DNA of 44,886 nt from Promethearchaeota archaeon (lineage in GTDB: Archaea > Asgardarchaeota > Lokiarchaeia > Sigyniarchaeales > SOKP01). The first letter of the stretch is position 1. Each line of letters opens with the position of its first letter. This document shows, in pieces, positions 9,776 to 18,629 of this stretch. The notes under the pieces were generated by a model. That model was not told where the DNA came from. It worked only from the letters and a program-made list of their open reading frames with translations, and ran no database searches. The DNA lies in assembly GCA_008080765.1 (NCBI GenBank), contig SHMU01000007.1, positions 1-44,886 of the forward strand. The letters run 5' to 3'. A program made the translations under genes and the position numbers.

Positions 9776-10330
9776 TTATAACAATCTTTTTATTTTTTCT
9801 TCTAGCATCTGAGCTTTTGGCGAATTATGTATGCCCATTTTGAGTAAAATGTCTAAAGCATTGTTATACTTTTCTAAGGCTCCTCTAGCCTTACCTTGCT
9901 TTTCGTAAATCGTCCCAATCTTAAGTAAAATGTCCGCTCTTTCTGATGAGAGATCTAATTCATTGTGGTATTTTAGAACCGTCTCATAACATTTTTTTGC
10001 TTTTTTCAAATACTCCTCTTCTTCATAAATTGTTCCTATTTGAGTAAGAAACATCTGAAAACTAGAAAGATCTTTTAATTTTTTCGCAACTCTAAGAGCT
10101 TCTTTTAATGCGGGCAATGCTTTCTCATTTTTTTTTAGAGTGCGATGAATTTCACCAATACGATTCAGATCCTTCATTTTTCCCTTAAGATCATTAAACT
10201 TATCAGCAACTCTAACAGCACTTTCATAATTCTCTAGAGCTTTAGAATAATTTCCTTTCAATTCATAATTTTTAGCCGATTCACGGGATTGAATAAGATG
10301 TCTGCGAAAGGCTTCTTTCTGGCTATCCAT
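9776..10330 (-). CDS. TPR repeat protein
   Basis: A 184-residue all-helical protein built from about four TPR units: ALENYESAVRVADKF, ALPALKEALRVAKKL, AKKCYETVLKYHNEL and ALEKYNNALDILLKM, each about 40 residues apart. These are of the 40-residue TPR type also used in the SIR2 protein at 16200. The repeats fill nearly the whole chain and there is no catalytic domain, so it should act as a protein-binding adaptor in the cytosol. No partner can be deduced from the neighbours. The start is the ATG at 10330. Confidence 0.85.
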   Translation of the reverse strand: MDSQKEAFRRHLIQSRESAKNYELKGNYSKALENYESAVRVADKFNDLKGKMKDLNRIGEIHRTLKKNEKALPALKEALRVAKKLKDLSSFQMFLTQIGTIYEEEEYLKKAKKCYETVLKYHNELDLSSERADILLKIGTIYEKQGKARGALEKYNNALDILLKMGIHNSPKAQMLEEKIKRLL

Positions 10331-10558
10331 AATTTATGTTGCTATCCTCTCTTTTAGAAATAAGTTAATAGTTATTTTAAATCAGAAAAGCTATTTATAT
10401 CTATGGATGTTGAAAAGTAGTTTATCAATAATACTCTTAATTTTTGATTTGTCAATTTTTAAATTTGACCCGCTCGGGAGGATAAAAATTTAAAAAATTA
10501 TTATGAAGTAAAATATTATTACAAATACGGTTAAATGGATTGAGAATGACTACTGAAA

Positions 10559-11464
10559 ATGATTGATTACATCATCCCTCTGTTTGAAGATGCAAATATC
10601 TACTTTATTCAAGGGCAAAATGGCGGACGAGTACCCTATTCGAATTGTGTGGTGATGGGAGACTATATAATCGATACTGGCATCTCCCCGGTTCGCCTTA
10701 AACGACTTAAGAAGAAGTTTGTACTAAAAAATCTGTGTTTTAGCCATTGGCATGATGATCATATTCGGGATTGTAAAAATTTTGTGCACCTTCCCTTTTA
10801 TTGCCATCCTGAAGCGCGACCCATTATTGAAGATATTGATAAATTGCTTGATCTGTACAACATTCGAAATAGCCCTGCAGAAAAACCCTTTAAGCTCTTT
10901 CTTTCGCAAATAATTGATGCGTATGGTGTCAAAATTGCGGGCACATTTGAACATAATGAGGTCATAACCATTGATAATGGTCTTGAAGTTCATATTTTAT
11001 ATACACCCGGTCATTCAAAAGGACATTGCATCTTTCATATTCCTGAATTGAAATTTGCATTTATCGGAGATATTGATCTCTCAAAATTTGGCCCATGGTA
11101 TGGGGGGATCGATTCTGACATTATTAAATTCATGGTGTCTATTGATACCATCAGTAAATTAAATCTCGAAACTGTGGTCACGGGACATAGAGGACTTGTA
11201 AAAGGTAAAGATGTCATCCAACAAGAATTAGAAAAATATAAAGCAATATTCAAAAGGCGCGAAAGAATGATTATGGATTTATTATCCCCCGAGGAACCTC
11301 GAAATCCCAAAGATTTGTTGGAAAAGAACATCATCTACAAGCGATACGAGTTTCTAAAGCCCTTTTTGCTGGCTATGGAACAGACAATGATTCAGAAGCA
11401 TTTTGACAAATTAATTGCAGAACATAAGATTGCCCAAGAGGATGAGGGATTTGTTTTGGTATAA
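10559..11464 (+). CDS. Metallo-beta-lactamase fold hydrolase
   Basis: A 301-residue protein with the metal-binding motif SHWHDDH (His63, His65, Asp67, His68), a second-ligand region TPGHSKGH, and FIGDIDL, where the Asp bridges the metals; a later VTGHRG supplies a further His. This is the complete di-metal site of the MBL superfamily. The C-terminal 80 residues after VTGHRG are helical, with a winged-helix look (YKRYEFLKPFLLAMEQTMIQKHFDKLIAEHKI in outline), as in LACTB2-like and other MBL hydrolases. The substrate is unknown; both nuclease and thioesterase-type activities occur in the family. It is a single-gene unit. Confidence 0.9.
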   Translation: MIDYIIPLFEDANIYFIQGQNGGRVPYSNCVVMGDYIIDTGISPVRLKRLKKKFVLKNLCFSHWHDDHIRDCKNFVHLPFYCHPEARPIIEDIDKLLDLYNIRNSPAEKPFKLFLSQIIDAYGVKIAGTFEHNEVITIDNGLEVHILYTPGHSKGHCIFHIPELKFAFIGDIDLSKFGPWYGGIDSDIIKFMVSIDTISKLNLETVVTGHRGLVKGKDVIQQELEKYKAIFKRRERMIMDLLSPEEPRNPKDLLEKNIIYKRYEFLKPFLLAMEQTMIQKHFDKLIAEHKIAQEDEGFVLV

Positions 11465-11572
11465 ACAATGGCACCATTCTTTTTTAACTTAAACTCAAGA
11501 AAGCTGGATCTAACAATAGAATAAAATCTTGCAATTAAAAATGATTTCGCTAAGAATTTATAAACTTGAATT

Positions 11573-11637
11573 GCTTTCTAAAATTCAATGGCTTTCTAAA
11601 ATTCAATGGCTTTCTAAAATTCAATGGCTTTCTAAAA
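11573..11637. repeat. 18-bp direct tandem repeat, about 3.6 copies
   Basis: The unit gctttctaaaattcaatg is repeated perfectly at 11573, 11591 and 11609, followed by a partial unit to 11637. It lies just past the 3' end of the MBL gene and near the 3' end of the convergent gene at 11665-12090. It is too short and regular for CRISPR and has no spacers. It reads in frame as LSKIQW repeats, but I do not consider that coding. Confidence 0.9.
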
Positions 11638-11664
11638 ACTTCATATATTACTTCACCATTTGTG

Positions 11665-12090
11665 TTATAAATTGCTTTCTACGTATTCCTCCAACCAAAA
11701 CGCAAATTCCTTAGGCAGAAAAATCATCTGGCCATTCTCTTGTCCATTTCTTTTATGATCCTTATATATCAGTCCCAGATGTTGCATACGTATTATAAGG
11801 GGGTTAAATGATTCTTTTACTTCTTTTCTTGCCAAGAATTGATTTTGCAACTCCTCTCTTTTTATTTTATTCTTATTTGAAATTAAAAGATCAATTACAA
11901 TGAGCATATCATGAACCAATTCTGTTTTTACTTTTTCATGAAATTTAGGAGTTCGCATATATGATGCTATCTTGTTAATCAATACCTTTTTTACGTCCTT
12001 CTTTGGGGGCGGAATATCATATCTTTCTACGAGTTCTTTGAGATCTTTCTCATCCTTTTCAAATAAGAAGTCTGTTAAGCTTTTATTCAT
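11665..12090 (-). CDS. Small protein, possibly winged-helix, unknown function
   Basis: A 141-residue, charged, mostly helical protein with no signal peptide or membrane segment. The N-terminal third (DFLFEKDEKDLKELVERYD and KKVLINKIASYM) looks like a SAP-type helix pair. The middle (DMLIVIDLLISNKNKIKREE through MQHLGLIYKDHKRNG) has the spacing of a winged helix: helix, turn, recognition helix, then a hydrophobic LGLIY strand and a basic wing. A regulator or DNA-binding role is therefore possible but unproven. Its 3' end is convergent with the plus-strand repeat region. Confidence 0.65.
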   Translation of the reverse strand: MNKSLTDFLFEKDEKDLKELVERYDIPPPKKDVKKVLINKIASYMRTPKFHEKVKTELVHDMLIVIDLLISNKNKIKREELQNQFLARKEVKESFNPLIIRMQHLGLIYKDHKRNGQENGQMIFLPKEFAFWLEEYVESNL

Positions 12091-12378
12091 TTATATCACC
12101 ATTAAATACCTATTATCCTTTTTTAAAAAACTGAAGTTTATAATTTCTAAGTTATAATAAGGCATTTTGAACAATCATACTCAAATTTCAAAATTGGTTG
12201 ATAAATTACTAGAATTGACTTTAAATACAATGAAACCTAACATTTTCTTAGAGTTAGAGAATAATATTATTTGATTAGAATAAATATTTTTATTGCGAAA
12301 TTAATTGAGAATCACTCTCTTATTTCATCTATAAAATCAATTAAAAAATCTATATAAATCAAAATAGATTGGGACAGA

Positions 12379-13314
12379 ATGCAAATGAATCGGGATAAAA
12401 TTTATAGTGTTGGGACTATTAGAAGGATTCCCTGTCCTCATTGTAGTCATTTATGTTCAATAAAAACGGATCGTTGTGTAAAATGTGGTGAGCCTTTACC
12501 AGATCTACATAAATCGGGGGAAGCCCCTTCCACCGTTCAAGGGCTTTCAGAACCAGAATTTAACGAAGGCACATATATTCGGCTCTTAGTAGAAATGATT
12601 GAAAAAGAAATCCCTCAACGCTCTGAAATGAGTCCGGATAAACGGGGATACATCGAGGAGCAAGGACATATTGTAGGCATCTCTCTCCCCTATTGTAAAT
12701 TAATCTCTTTACCTCCGCTCATTGCAGATTTAAAACATCTCAGAATTTTGTTCCTCTCCCAGAATTTTCTCAAAACTATTCCTAAGCAATTAATTCACAT
12801 GCCATCGCTTGAAATTCTTAGATTAGATCATAATAAAATCGAGGAGATTCCAAGCTTTATTGCAAAATTAAATAATCTGGAGAGTTTAATTTTAGATGCC
12901 AATGCCCTCACACAAATACCTAAGTGGATTGGGGAACTACCGAGTTTAAAAACACTTTCGATTAAGCGAAATAGCTTAAAATCAATTCCCAATACACTTA
13001 TTTCTCTAGAAAAGTTAGAGTACTTGAATCTTCGGATAAATGAATTAGAAACAATACCATCTTCGCTGGGCTATTTCAAAAATCTTTTAGAGTTGAATTT
13101 AAGTTCCAACAATTTAAAGGAGATTCCCGAGTCGATAGGAAATCTCAAATCATTAAAAAGGCTGAATTTAAGTAATAATAAATTGATTAAATTACCTGAA
13201 ACGCTTTCCAATATCCCTTCTTTGGAACGATTAAATATCAAAGCAAATTTCTGGCTAAATACGCCAACGCTGATTGAAATACTTGAACAAAAGGGGGTTA
13301 AAGTATTAAAATAA
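12379..13314 (+). CDS. Zinc-ribbon leucine-rich-repeat protein
   Basis: A 311-residue protein. Residues 18-38 form a zinc ribbon (CPHCSHLC then CVKCGEPLP). A linker of about 60 residues follows, then about eight LRRs of 23 residues from residue 105 to the end, with the pattern xIPxxIxxLxxLxxLxLxxNxL (for example EIPESIGNLKSLKRLNLS). The LRR class is the bacterial/plant-like type with an Ile-Pro or Leu-Pro start, and there is no secretion signal. Such proteins serve as binding platforms, and the zinc ribbon may anchor it to a complex or nucleic acid. The partner is unknown. ATGs at 12379 and 12385 are both possible. Confidence 0.88.
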   Translation: MQMNRDKIYSVGTIRRIPCPHCSHLCSIKTDRCVKCGEPLPDLHKSGEAPSTVQGLSEPEFNEGTYIRLLVEMIEKEIPQRSEMSPDKRGYIEEQGHIVGISLPYCKLISLPPLIADLKHLRILFLSQNFLKTIPKQLIHMPSLEILRLDHNKIEEIPSFIAKLNNLESLILDANALTQIPKWIGELPSLKTLSIKRNSLKSIPNTLISLEKLEYLNLRINELETIPSSLGYFKNLLELNLSSNNLKEIPESIGNLKSLKRLNLSNNKLIKLPETLSNIPSLERLNIKANFWLNTPTLIEILEQKGVKVLK

Positions 13315-13322
13315 TAAATTAA

Positions 13323-13817
13323 TTACTTAAATTCAAATGCTCTGAGCTCTTTTTGACAACTTTGACAATATGAACCATTTAATGGATAAAGATCTAAAAT
13401 ATTATTTGAAGACGCCATCGGACAAGGGGGAAGACAATGATCTAATCCAAATATATGGCCAAGTTCGTGTAAGACTACTTTTTGGAAATTACTTATATCA
13501 TTTTTAAATCTATAGGTAGAAATTACTGCTCCTATATTAGAAGCTCCTATACCAAATACATAATTCAAATCTCTTATATAGGTATCTTGAGAGATAAAAA
13601 ATGCCACAATATTATTGTCTTTAAGTCTTAGGACATAATCCAAGAGACATTCAGCATTATATTGATTCCGTTTAGCAATCCAACATTGTTTGCATAAGAT
13701 AATCCCATGTGTAGTTTGTATCTCTCTTATAAATGGAAATACGGTTAATATAAACCCACGAAAGTCTTTTAAATTAAATTCTTTCACGCCCTCTTCAATT
13801 ACCACTTGAAGTTCCAT
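13323..13817 (-). CDS. amzA: Archaemetzincin-type metalloprotease
   Basis: A 164-residue zinc peptidase of the archaemetzincin family. The signature is complete: HELGHIFGLDHC at residues 127-138 (three zinc His, catalytic Glu128, Gly134), then CPM with the Met-turn methionine, and a following CQSC that forms the second zinc site with the Cys after the last His. The family motif HExGHxxGxxHC-x4-CxM-x17-CxxC is matched in order. It is slightly short at the N-terminus compared with typical archaeal members. It is cytosolic, and the natural substrates of the family are poorly known. It is convergent with the LRR gene, with only 8 bp between the stops. Confidence 0.93.
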   Translation of the reverse strand: MELQVVIEEGVKEFNLKDFRGFILTVFPFIREIQTTHGIILCKQCWIAKRNQYNAECLLDYVLRLKDNNIVAFFISQDTYIRDLNYVFGIGASNIGAVISTYRFKNDISNFQKVVLHELGHIFGLDHCLPPCPMASSNNILDLYPLNGSYCQSCQKELRAFEFK

Positions 13818-14006
13818 ATTTAAATCCTTTTAATTCATTAAAATATTAAATGATTATTGAATTTATACTAATATATTTATTTATATTAATGGAAATAAGG
13901 TTTTATTATCATATTGATTTTATGTAGATAATAAGGAAGTAGATAAGGATTGAAAATGAATTTCCATTTATTTGAAAACTATTTAATAAAAAGGTGAAAA
14001 GATTAG

Positions 14007-14315
14007 TTGAGCATAATCTTTATAGATTGCCATTTTTTCATTTATGCCTATTTCAACACCAAAGAAGAAACTCCCTTATCAGAAAAATTGAAATGGTGTA
14101 AGCATCTAATAGCCACTAAATTAGATAATAATGATAATGTATATAATTCGTTTTGTCTTTCCTTGATTAGCCCCTCGGATATTGCCGACTTTTTGCGTAG
14201 GGAGTTTGCTCGAAATAATTTTGTAAGATTTCTCTTTGATTTAGTTTCTAATAACTCAATTGAAATCATTGAGCTTCCCAACTCTGCCGATTTTATTACG
14301 ATTGAATCCTTCTAG
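14007..14315 (+). CDS. PIN-domain-like protein, probably truncated
   Basis: A 102-residue frame from a TTG start (MSIIFIDCHFFIYAYF). The start resembles the first strand of PIN nucleases, where an acidic residue (Asp7) begins the metal site, and LISPSDIADFLRREF is placed like the second acidic helix, with Asp in place of the usual Glu. PIN domains are about 130 residues with two more acids near the C-terminus; here the frame ends at TAG 14313-14315, directly before a 10-bp tandem repeat, so the C-terminal metal ligands are lost. No antitoxin gene is beside it. It could be a decayed toxin gene or an unrelated small protein. Confidence 0.4.
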   Translation: MSIIFIDCHFFIYAYFNTKEETPLSEKLKWCKHLIATKLDNNDNVYNSFCLSLISPSDIADFLRREFARNNFVRFLFDLVSNNSIEIIELPNSADFITIESF

Positions 14316-14340
14316 AAGGTACTAGGAACTCATATGATAT

Positions 14341-14407
14341 TTTCACTTATCTTCATTTATCTTCATTTATTCTCACTTATCTTCACTTATCTTCATTTAT
14401 TTTCATT
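14341..14407. repeat. 10-bp tandem repeat, about 6-7 units
   Basis: The unit cttcatttat with variants (cttcacttat, tctcacttat) repeats with an exact 10-bp period. It lies directly after the truncated PIN-like frame and may mark the point where that gene was damaged. All pyrimidine-rich positions fall on one strand, and the period equals about one DNA helical turn. Confidence 0.85.
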
Positions 14408-14546
14408 TTGGAAAAAAAAATCTCTATTCTTAATCGATGTTTCAGATGTTATTAAAAAATTGAGAATATATTGAAAACAAAAATTGTAATTCAAAAGATT
14501 TAATAGATCGTGTATTATTAATAAACAAATACTTTTAGAATTTAAA

Positions 14547-15098
14547 ATGGAATGGTTTACCGCAGATTTTCATCTCTCTCATAAAAATATCATAAAATAT
14601 TGCAACCGACCTTTTCGAGGGGTAGAGGAGATGGATAAAGTACTTTTGGACAATTTAGAAAAACTGGTAAAACCGGGAGATACGCTCTATTATTTAGGGG
14701 ACTTAACCTTCAAGGACACAATTGCAGAAGATTTTTTTGAACGTTTTCAAGATCGAGAAATCCATTATATTATCGGAAATCACGACAGTCAAAGAGTATT
14801 AAACCTCGCTCGAGAATATTGTAGCAGTGTAGCACACCTTAAAGATATTAAGCTTCATGGTCAATCCATTACTCTCTGTCATTATGCGATGCGGGTGTGG
14901 AATAAAAGCCATTTTAACTCCTGGCAGCTCTATGGACATTCCCATGCCAAATTGAAACCAGTAGGCAAACAGTACGATATAGGGGTGGATAATAATGAGT
15001 ATAGGCCCATCTTGTTTGAAGAAGTTTCGCTGATTATGAGTAAGCTTCCCGATAATTTCAATTATATACCCCCTGAAGAAAGAAGAAGCACACAATAA
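14547..15098 (+). CDS. Calcineurin-like metallophosphoesterase
   Basis: A 183-residue metallophosphoesterase. The metal-binding motifs are in order: ADFHLSHKNI (the D-x-H motif), YLGDLTF (GD), IIGNHDSQR (GNHD), LCHYAMRVW (a His in a strand) and YGHSHAK (GHxH). This is the short, phage-like and archaeal form that opens with WFTADFHLSH and lacks accessory domains. Likely activities are phosphodiester or phosphomonoester hydrolysis on nucleotides or RNA. The structured RNA candidate at 15197 follows 100 bp downstream. It starts with ATG and the motifs are complete, so it should be active. Confidence 0.92.
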   Translation: MEWFTADFHLSHKNIIKYCNRPFRGVEEMDKVLLDNLEKLVKPGDTLYYLGDLTFKDTIAEDFFERFQDREIHYIIGNHDSQRVLNLAREYCSSVAHLKDIKLHGQSITLCHYAMRVWNKSHFNSWQLYGHSHAKLKPVGKQYDIGVDNNEYRPILFEEVSLIMSKLPDNFNYIPPEERRSTQ

Positions 15099-15196
15099 AA
15101 AAACTACACGTAAAGATTCTAGGCTGAATCTGAGGACAAATTTAAGGATAGGATTTACAATTCTAGTTTATCTCATCAATATAGATGTGAACGAAA

Positions 15197-15409
15197 AGGT
15201 AGGAAAGAGGTACCTTGCTAACGACTCACACATCTGGTGCCGACACTCAAGCAGAGCTATATAGTCCTGCGTACACCGAAGGCTCCTGTTCTAACGCTAG
15301 GACTATATAAGCGGCGCGAATTGCGCGGTACCGGGTGTCGTATGCGTAGCAAAATTCGACCGCGGGGCTGCCCCGCAGCATAAAGGCCAAGGTATCCATC
15401 TTTCATACC
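15197..15409. ncRNA. Candidate structured non-coding RNA, class unknown
   Basis: A GC-rich island in AT-rich surroundings with no reading frame. The ends pair in a helix of about 20 bp: 15197-15217 (aggtaggaaagaggtaccttg) with 15388-15409, with one mismatch and a 2-nt bulge. Inside, 15241-15248 pairs with 15333-15340 (cgacactc/gggtgtcg), 15256-15268 pairs with 15299-15312 (gctatatagtcct/aggactatat), 15314-15326 forms a GCGC hairpin, and 15362-15376 forms a gcgggg-ctg-ccccgc hairpin. I could not find RNase P CR-I or CR-V, the SRP helix 8 motif, or rRNA or tRNA features. The strand is unresolved: a TATA-like atttaaat lies near 15447 on the minus-strand side, and aaatttaagg lies near 15136 on the plus side. 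Confidence 0.7.
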
Positions 15410-16199
15410 TAATAACTTGAGCACAAATAATATTTGGTCATTTAAATGTTTATGGATTTTTTAAAAATCATTAAGTTTACGACCAGTTTTATGGGTATAT
15501 ATAAAGGGAAGCCCTAAAAAACATTTCGTTCAAACATCACTGGTTCTCTAAATCCACCTCGACTGGCAAATTTCAACAAGTATTTTAAACATCATTTCCT
15601 CAAAAAGCATAGATGCTCAGAACCATATCAAGCCTTTTGGATCAAACTTATTGCCACAACTTGACGCAACTCTCCCAATGGAAAGAGCTAACTTGCATCA
15701 CAAATACTTGTAAACAACCGAAAATCGGATAAGAGGAAAGTTTTTAGAATGCAAAAAAATTCGTTTGGGAATATATTAGGTTAATCAACTGAAAAAAATA
15801 TCATCTTTTGATATATGTCAATCAATATTATATCGATGAAAAAATACATTATAATTTATACTCGGTAAAAAAGGGGCTCCTATCTTAATCCTTGGATTTT
15901 TATCTTTTGAAGTTTTACTTTATTCACATAAAGTAGAAATTTTTACTAGTTCTCTTTTACATATGATTGAAAGTAGGGATTCCTATCTTTTTTCTACTTC
16001 TTTATCTTATGGTGTAACCGATTAAGTTAAAAAGTTATGAGTTTGTCAAAAAAATAGAATATATATAACCTAAAATTTTAAGAGAGAAAAATAGAGTATA
16101 GTAATTAAGTATTTAAAGGACCCTATCTAAAAGATACCTTAACGCATAATTAACAATTAAATTAAATTTAATTAAAAACTAGAAAAATATCCTAAGAAG
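15410..16199. other. Non-coding stretch, possible decayed ORF, promoter of the SIR2 gene
   Basis: There is no intact gene. On the plus strand, 15510-15680 reads as a protein-like fragment (NFNKYFKHHFLKKH, then AFWIKLIATT) followed by a stop, perhaps a relic of a transposase N-terminus, but I cannot name a family. A TATA-like gaatatatataacc at 16057-16070 and an AT-rich imperfect palindrome around 16155-16178 precede the SIR2-TPR gene at 16200. Confidence 0.35.
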
Positions 16200-18539
16200 A
16201 TGAAATCTTCATTATTTGATATACAAAAATTAGTTTTATCTGACGAACCGCTGACCTTTCTAGCGGGGGCGGGAATCTCTGTAGATCCCCCTTCTTGTTT
16301 AGCTTCGGCACAAACAATAATGAAAGCTATTATTCGGTTTTGCTGCCCGAAGGAGGCTGCTATTGATTTGCTTTCCGAAGAAATGCTCAACAAGCTTAAA
16401 TATGAATACATTTTAGAACTTTTTCGGGACAACTTAGATAAGGAGTTGAAAATAATGGATTATTTTGCGCAAGCAGATAACCCTAACGGATTGCATAAAT
16501 TTCTTGCGGATATGATAAAGAAAGGACACATTGTAATGACTACCAATTTTGATTACTTAATAGAACGTGCCCTAGGGCTTGAGAATCAAAAAGCAGTAGC
16601 AGTAATTACCGAGGAGGATTTCATCAAATATAAGGATCCCTTTAAATTTAGAAATGAAGGATGGCACCTTCTCTATAAGCTCCATGGTTCGATGAATAAT
16701 ATATTTACAGGACAAGATACAAAAGACTCAATTATCAGCACATTAGACAGCCTTGCTAAAGAAAAAAAAGGTAATACGTTTTCCCTCCCCCAATATGAGC
16801 GGGAATTGTTTGAAAATGCTTGTAATGGGCGCACGTTAATAGTATTGGGCTCCTCGGGAAGCGATGTTTTTGATATTATCCCTGCCTTATTTACCATGGA
16901 AAATCTCAAGCGGATAATTTGGGTAGAGCATTCCGAAAAGCATACCTCCCAGATCATAATTGATTCGCAGAGAAGTCTTGAAATTGATGATAAATCGACT
17001 CTCAATAGTCTTTTACTTCAACTATATCGAATCTTAGGAATTGATGTCATAGGGATTTCGGGTAACACAGCATTAATATTCCTTGGCAAGGATGTAGATG
17101 ATGCTAAATTCAAAATCTCAGAGCAAATCATTTCACCATCTGATTGGATCCGCTCACATTATGAGGGTGTTCAAGAAGAACTGAAATTTCATTTGGCAGG
17201 ATTGATTTATTATAATTATGGAGAGCCCCAGAAAGCCCTTGAACATCATCAGAAAGCATATGCAATTAATGAGAATTTAAACAATTTGGAAGGGATGGCA
17301 AGAAACCTTGGCAAAATGGGAATTATTTATATGTACACAGGAGAGCCCCAGAAAGCCCTTGAACAACATCAGAAAGCATATACCATTAATGAAAAGTTGA
17401 ATGATTTGGAAGGGATGGCAAGAGATCTTGGGAACATTGGACTTATTTATAGGGATAAGGGAGATCTCCAGAAAGCTTTGGAATACCATCAAAAAGCATA
17501 TAGCTTCTATGAACAATTAAATAATTTACAAGGAATGGCAAGAAATCTCGGGAACATAGGCCTTATTTATTGGTATAAGGGGGCACCACAAAAAGCCCTT
17601 GAACATCATCAGAAAGCATATACCATTAATGAAAAACTGAATAATTTAGAAGGAATAGCAGTAAATCTCGGGAATATGGGACTTATCTATAGAGACACGG
17701 GAGACTCCCAGAAAGCTCTTGAATACCATAAAAAATCGTATAATATCCATGAAAAGTTGAATAATTTACAACGAATAGCAGTTAACCTCGGGAATATAGG
17801 ACTCGTCTATAGAGACACGGGAGATCTCCAGAAAGCTTTGGAATACCATCAAAAAGCATATAGTATTAATGAGAAATTGTATAATCTAAGGGGAAGGGCA
17901 AGAGATCTTACAAATATGGGATTAATCTATAAGAGGATGGAAGATCTCCAGAAAAGTCTTAAACTTCATCAAAAAGCCTATGATATCTATGAGCAATTAA
18001 ACAATTTAGAAGGAATGGCAGCAAATCTTGGGAACATAGGACTCATATATGGAGACACGGGAGACTCCCAGAAAGCTCTTGAATACCATCGGAAAGCTTA
18101 TGATATCTATAAAAAAATGAATAATTTACGGGGAATGGCAATTAATCTCGGAAATATGGGATTCATCTATAGGGATATGAAAGATCCCCAGAAATCCCTT
18201 GAATACCATCAGAAGGCATATACTATTAATGAAAAACTGAATAATCTGCGTGGAATGGCAAAAAACTTAGGGAATATGGGACTCGTCTATGGAGACACGG
18301 GAGACTTCCAGAAAGCCCTTGAACACCATCAGAAGGCATATACCATTAATGAAAAACTGAATAATTTAGAAGGAATAGCAGCAAATCTCGGGAATATGGG
18401 TCTTATCTGTGAAGACATGGGAGACTTCCAAAAAGCTCTTGAATATTTTAAAAAGTGTTTAGAATTATCAAAAAAAATTCATTATATTACTGGAATTCAA
18501 TTTGCTACTACTAAAATTAAAGAATTAACAAAAAAATAA
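16200..18539 (+). CDS. SIR2-like domain protein with eleven C-terminal TPRs
   Basis: A 779-residue protein. Residues 1-320 form a SIR2-like domain with GAGIS (23-27), TTNFD (114-118) and LHGS (His162), which are the NAD-binding and catalytic motifs, plus IVLGSSGSD near 220. From about residue 335 follow eleven TPR units of exactly 40 residues (consensus NLGNMGLIYRDTGDxQKALE then YHQKAYxINEKLNNLEGMA). At DNA level each unit is 120 bp, starting at 17221, 17341 and so on to 18421, which indicates recent amplification. SIR2 domains joined to repeat sensors are known in anti-phage proteins that deplete NAD. I infer a similar sensor-effector here. There is no zinc-finger insert typical of deacetylase sirtuins. 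It is convergent with the reverse transcriptase operon. Confidence 0.9.
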   Translation: MKSSLFDIQKLVLSDEPLTFLAGAGISVDPPSCLASAQTIMKAIIRFCCPKEAAIDLLSEEMLNKLKYEYILELFRDNLDKELKIMDYFAQADNPNGLHKFLADMIKKGHIVMTTNFDYLIERALGLENQKAVAVITEEDFIKYKDPFKFRNEGWHLLYKLHGSMNNIFTGQDTKDSIISTLDSLAKEKKGNTFSLPQYERELFENACNGRTLIVLGSSGSDVFDIIPALFTMENLKRIIWVEHSEKHTSQIIIDSQRSLEIDDKSTLNSLLLQLYRILGIDVIGISGNTALIFLGKDVDDAKFKISEQIISPSDWIRSHYEGVQEELKFHLAGLIYYNYGEPQKALEHHQKAYAINENLNNLEGMARNLGKMGIIYMYTGEPQKALEQHQKAYTINEKLNDLEGMARDLGNIGLIYRDKGDLQKALEYHQKAYSFYEQLNNLQGMARNLGNIGLIYWYKGAPQKALEHHQKAYTINEKLNNLEGIAVNLGNMGLIYRDTGDSQKALEYHKKSYNIHEKLNNLQRIAVNLGNIGLVYRDTGDLQKALEYHQKAYSINEKLYNLRGRARDLTNMGLIYKRMEDLQKSLKLHQKAYDIYEQLNNLEGMAANLGNIGLIYGDTGDSQKALEYHRKAYDIYKKMNNLRGMAINLGNMGFIYRDMKDPQKSLEYHQKAYTINEKLNNLRGMAKNLGNMGLVYGDTGDFQKALEHHQKAYTINEKLNNLEGIAANLGNMGLICEDMGDFQKALEYFKKCLELSKKIHYITGIQFATTKIKELTKK
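17221..18480 (+). repeat. Eleven TPR-coding repeats with exact 120-bp periodicity
   Basis: The repeated segment gcccttgaacatcatcagaa and its variants recur every 120 bp without any indel across eleven units. Some pairs are near-identical at DNA level (for example the units at 17821 and 17461 over their first half), so exchange or slippage between units is likely. Copy number may therefore differ between strains. Confidence 0.9.
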
Positions 18540-18629
18540 CAATTTCCCCTACCAAAACTCAATCTAAAATACTAACTTCCTTTAAGTAAAAATTTGATTT
18601 GTGTATTACTATGTTTTATTGTTTATGCT

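Noticed and set aside
11529-11714. 61-codon ORF with LSKIQW repeats
   Set aside because: The repeat is an 18-bp non-coding tandem repeat, and the frame overlaps the end of the gene on the other strand.
14547-15098. Prophage indication from the phage-like phosphoesterase
   Set aside because: No integrase, capsid, terminase or tail genes are nearby; such short phosphoesterases also occur in archaeal chromosomes.
15197-15409. RNase P RNA, SRP RNA or a riboswitch
   Set aside because: I looked for the RNase P CR-I and CR-V motifs, the SRP helix 8 loop motif and cobalamin-type boxes on both strands and found none. A covariance search could overturn this.
17221-18480. CRISPR-like periodicity
   Set aside because: The 120-bp repeats are in-frame TPR codons without spacers. 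No CRISPR array or cas gene is seen anywhere in the window.
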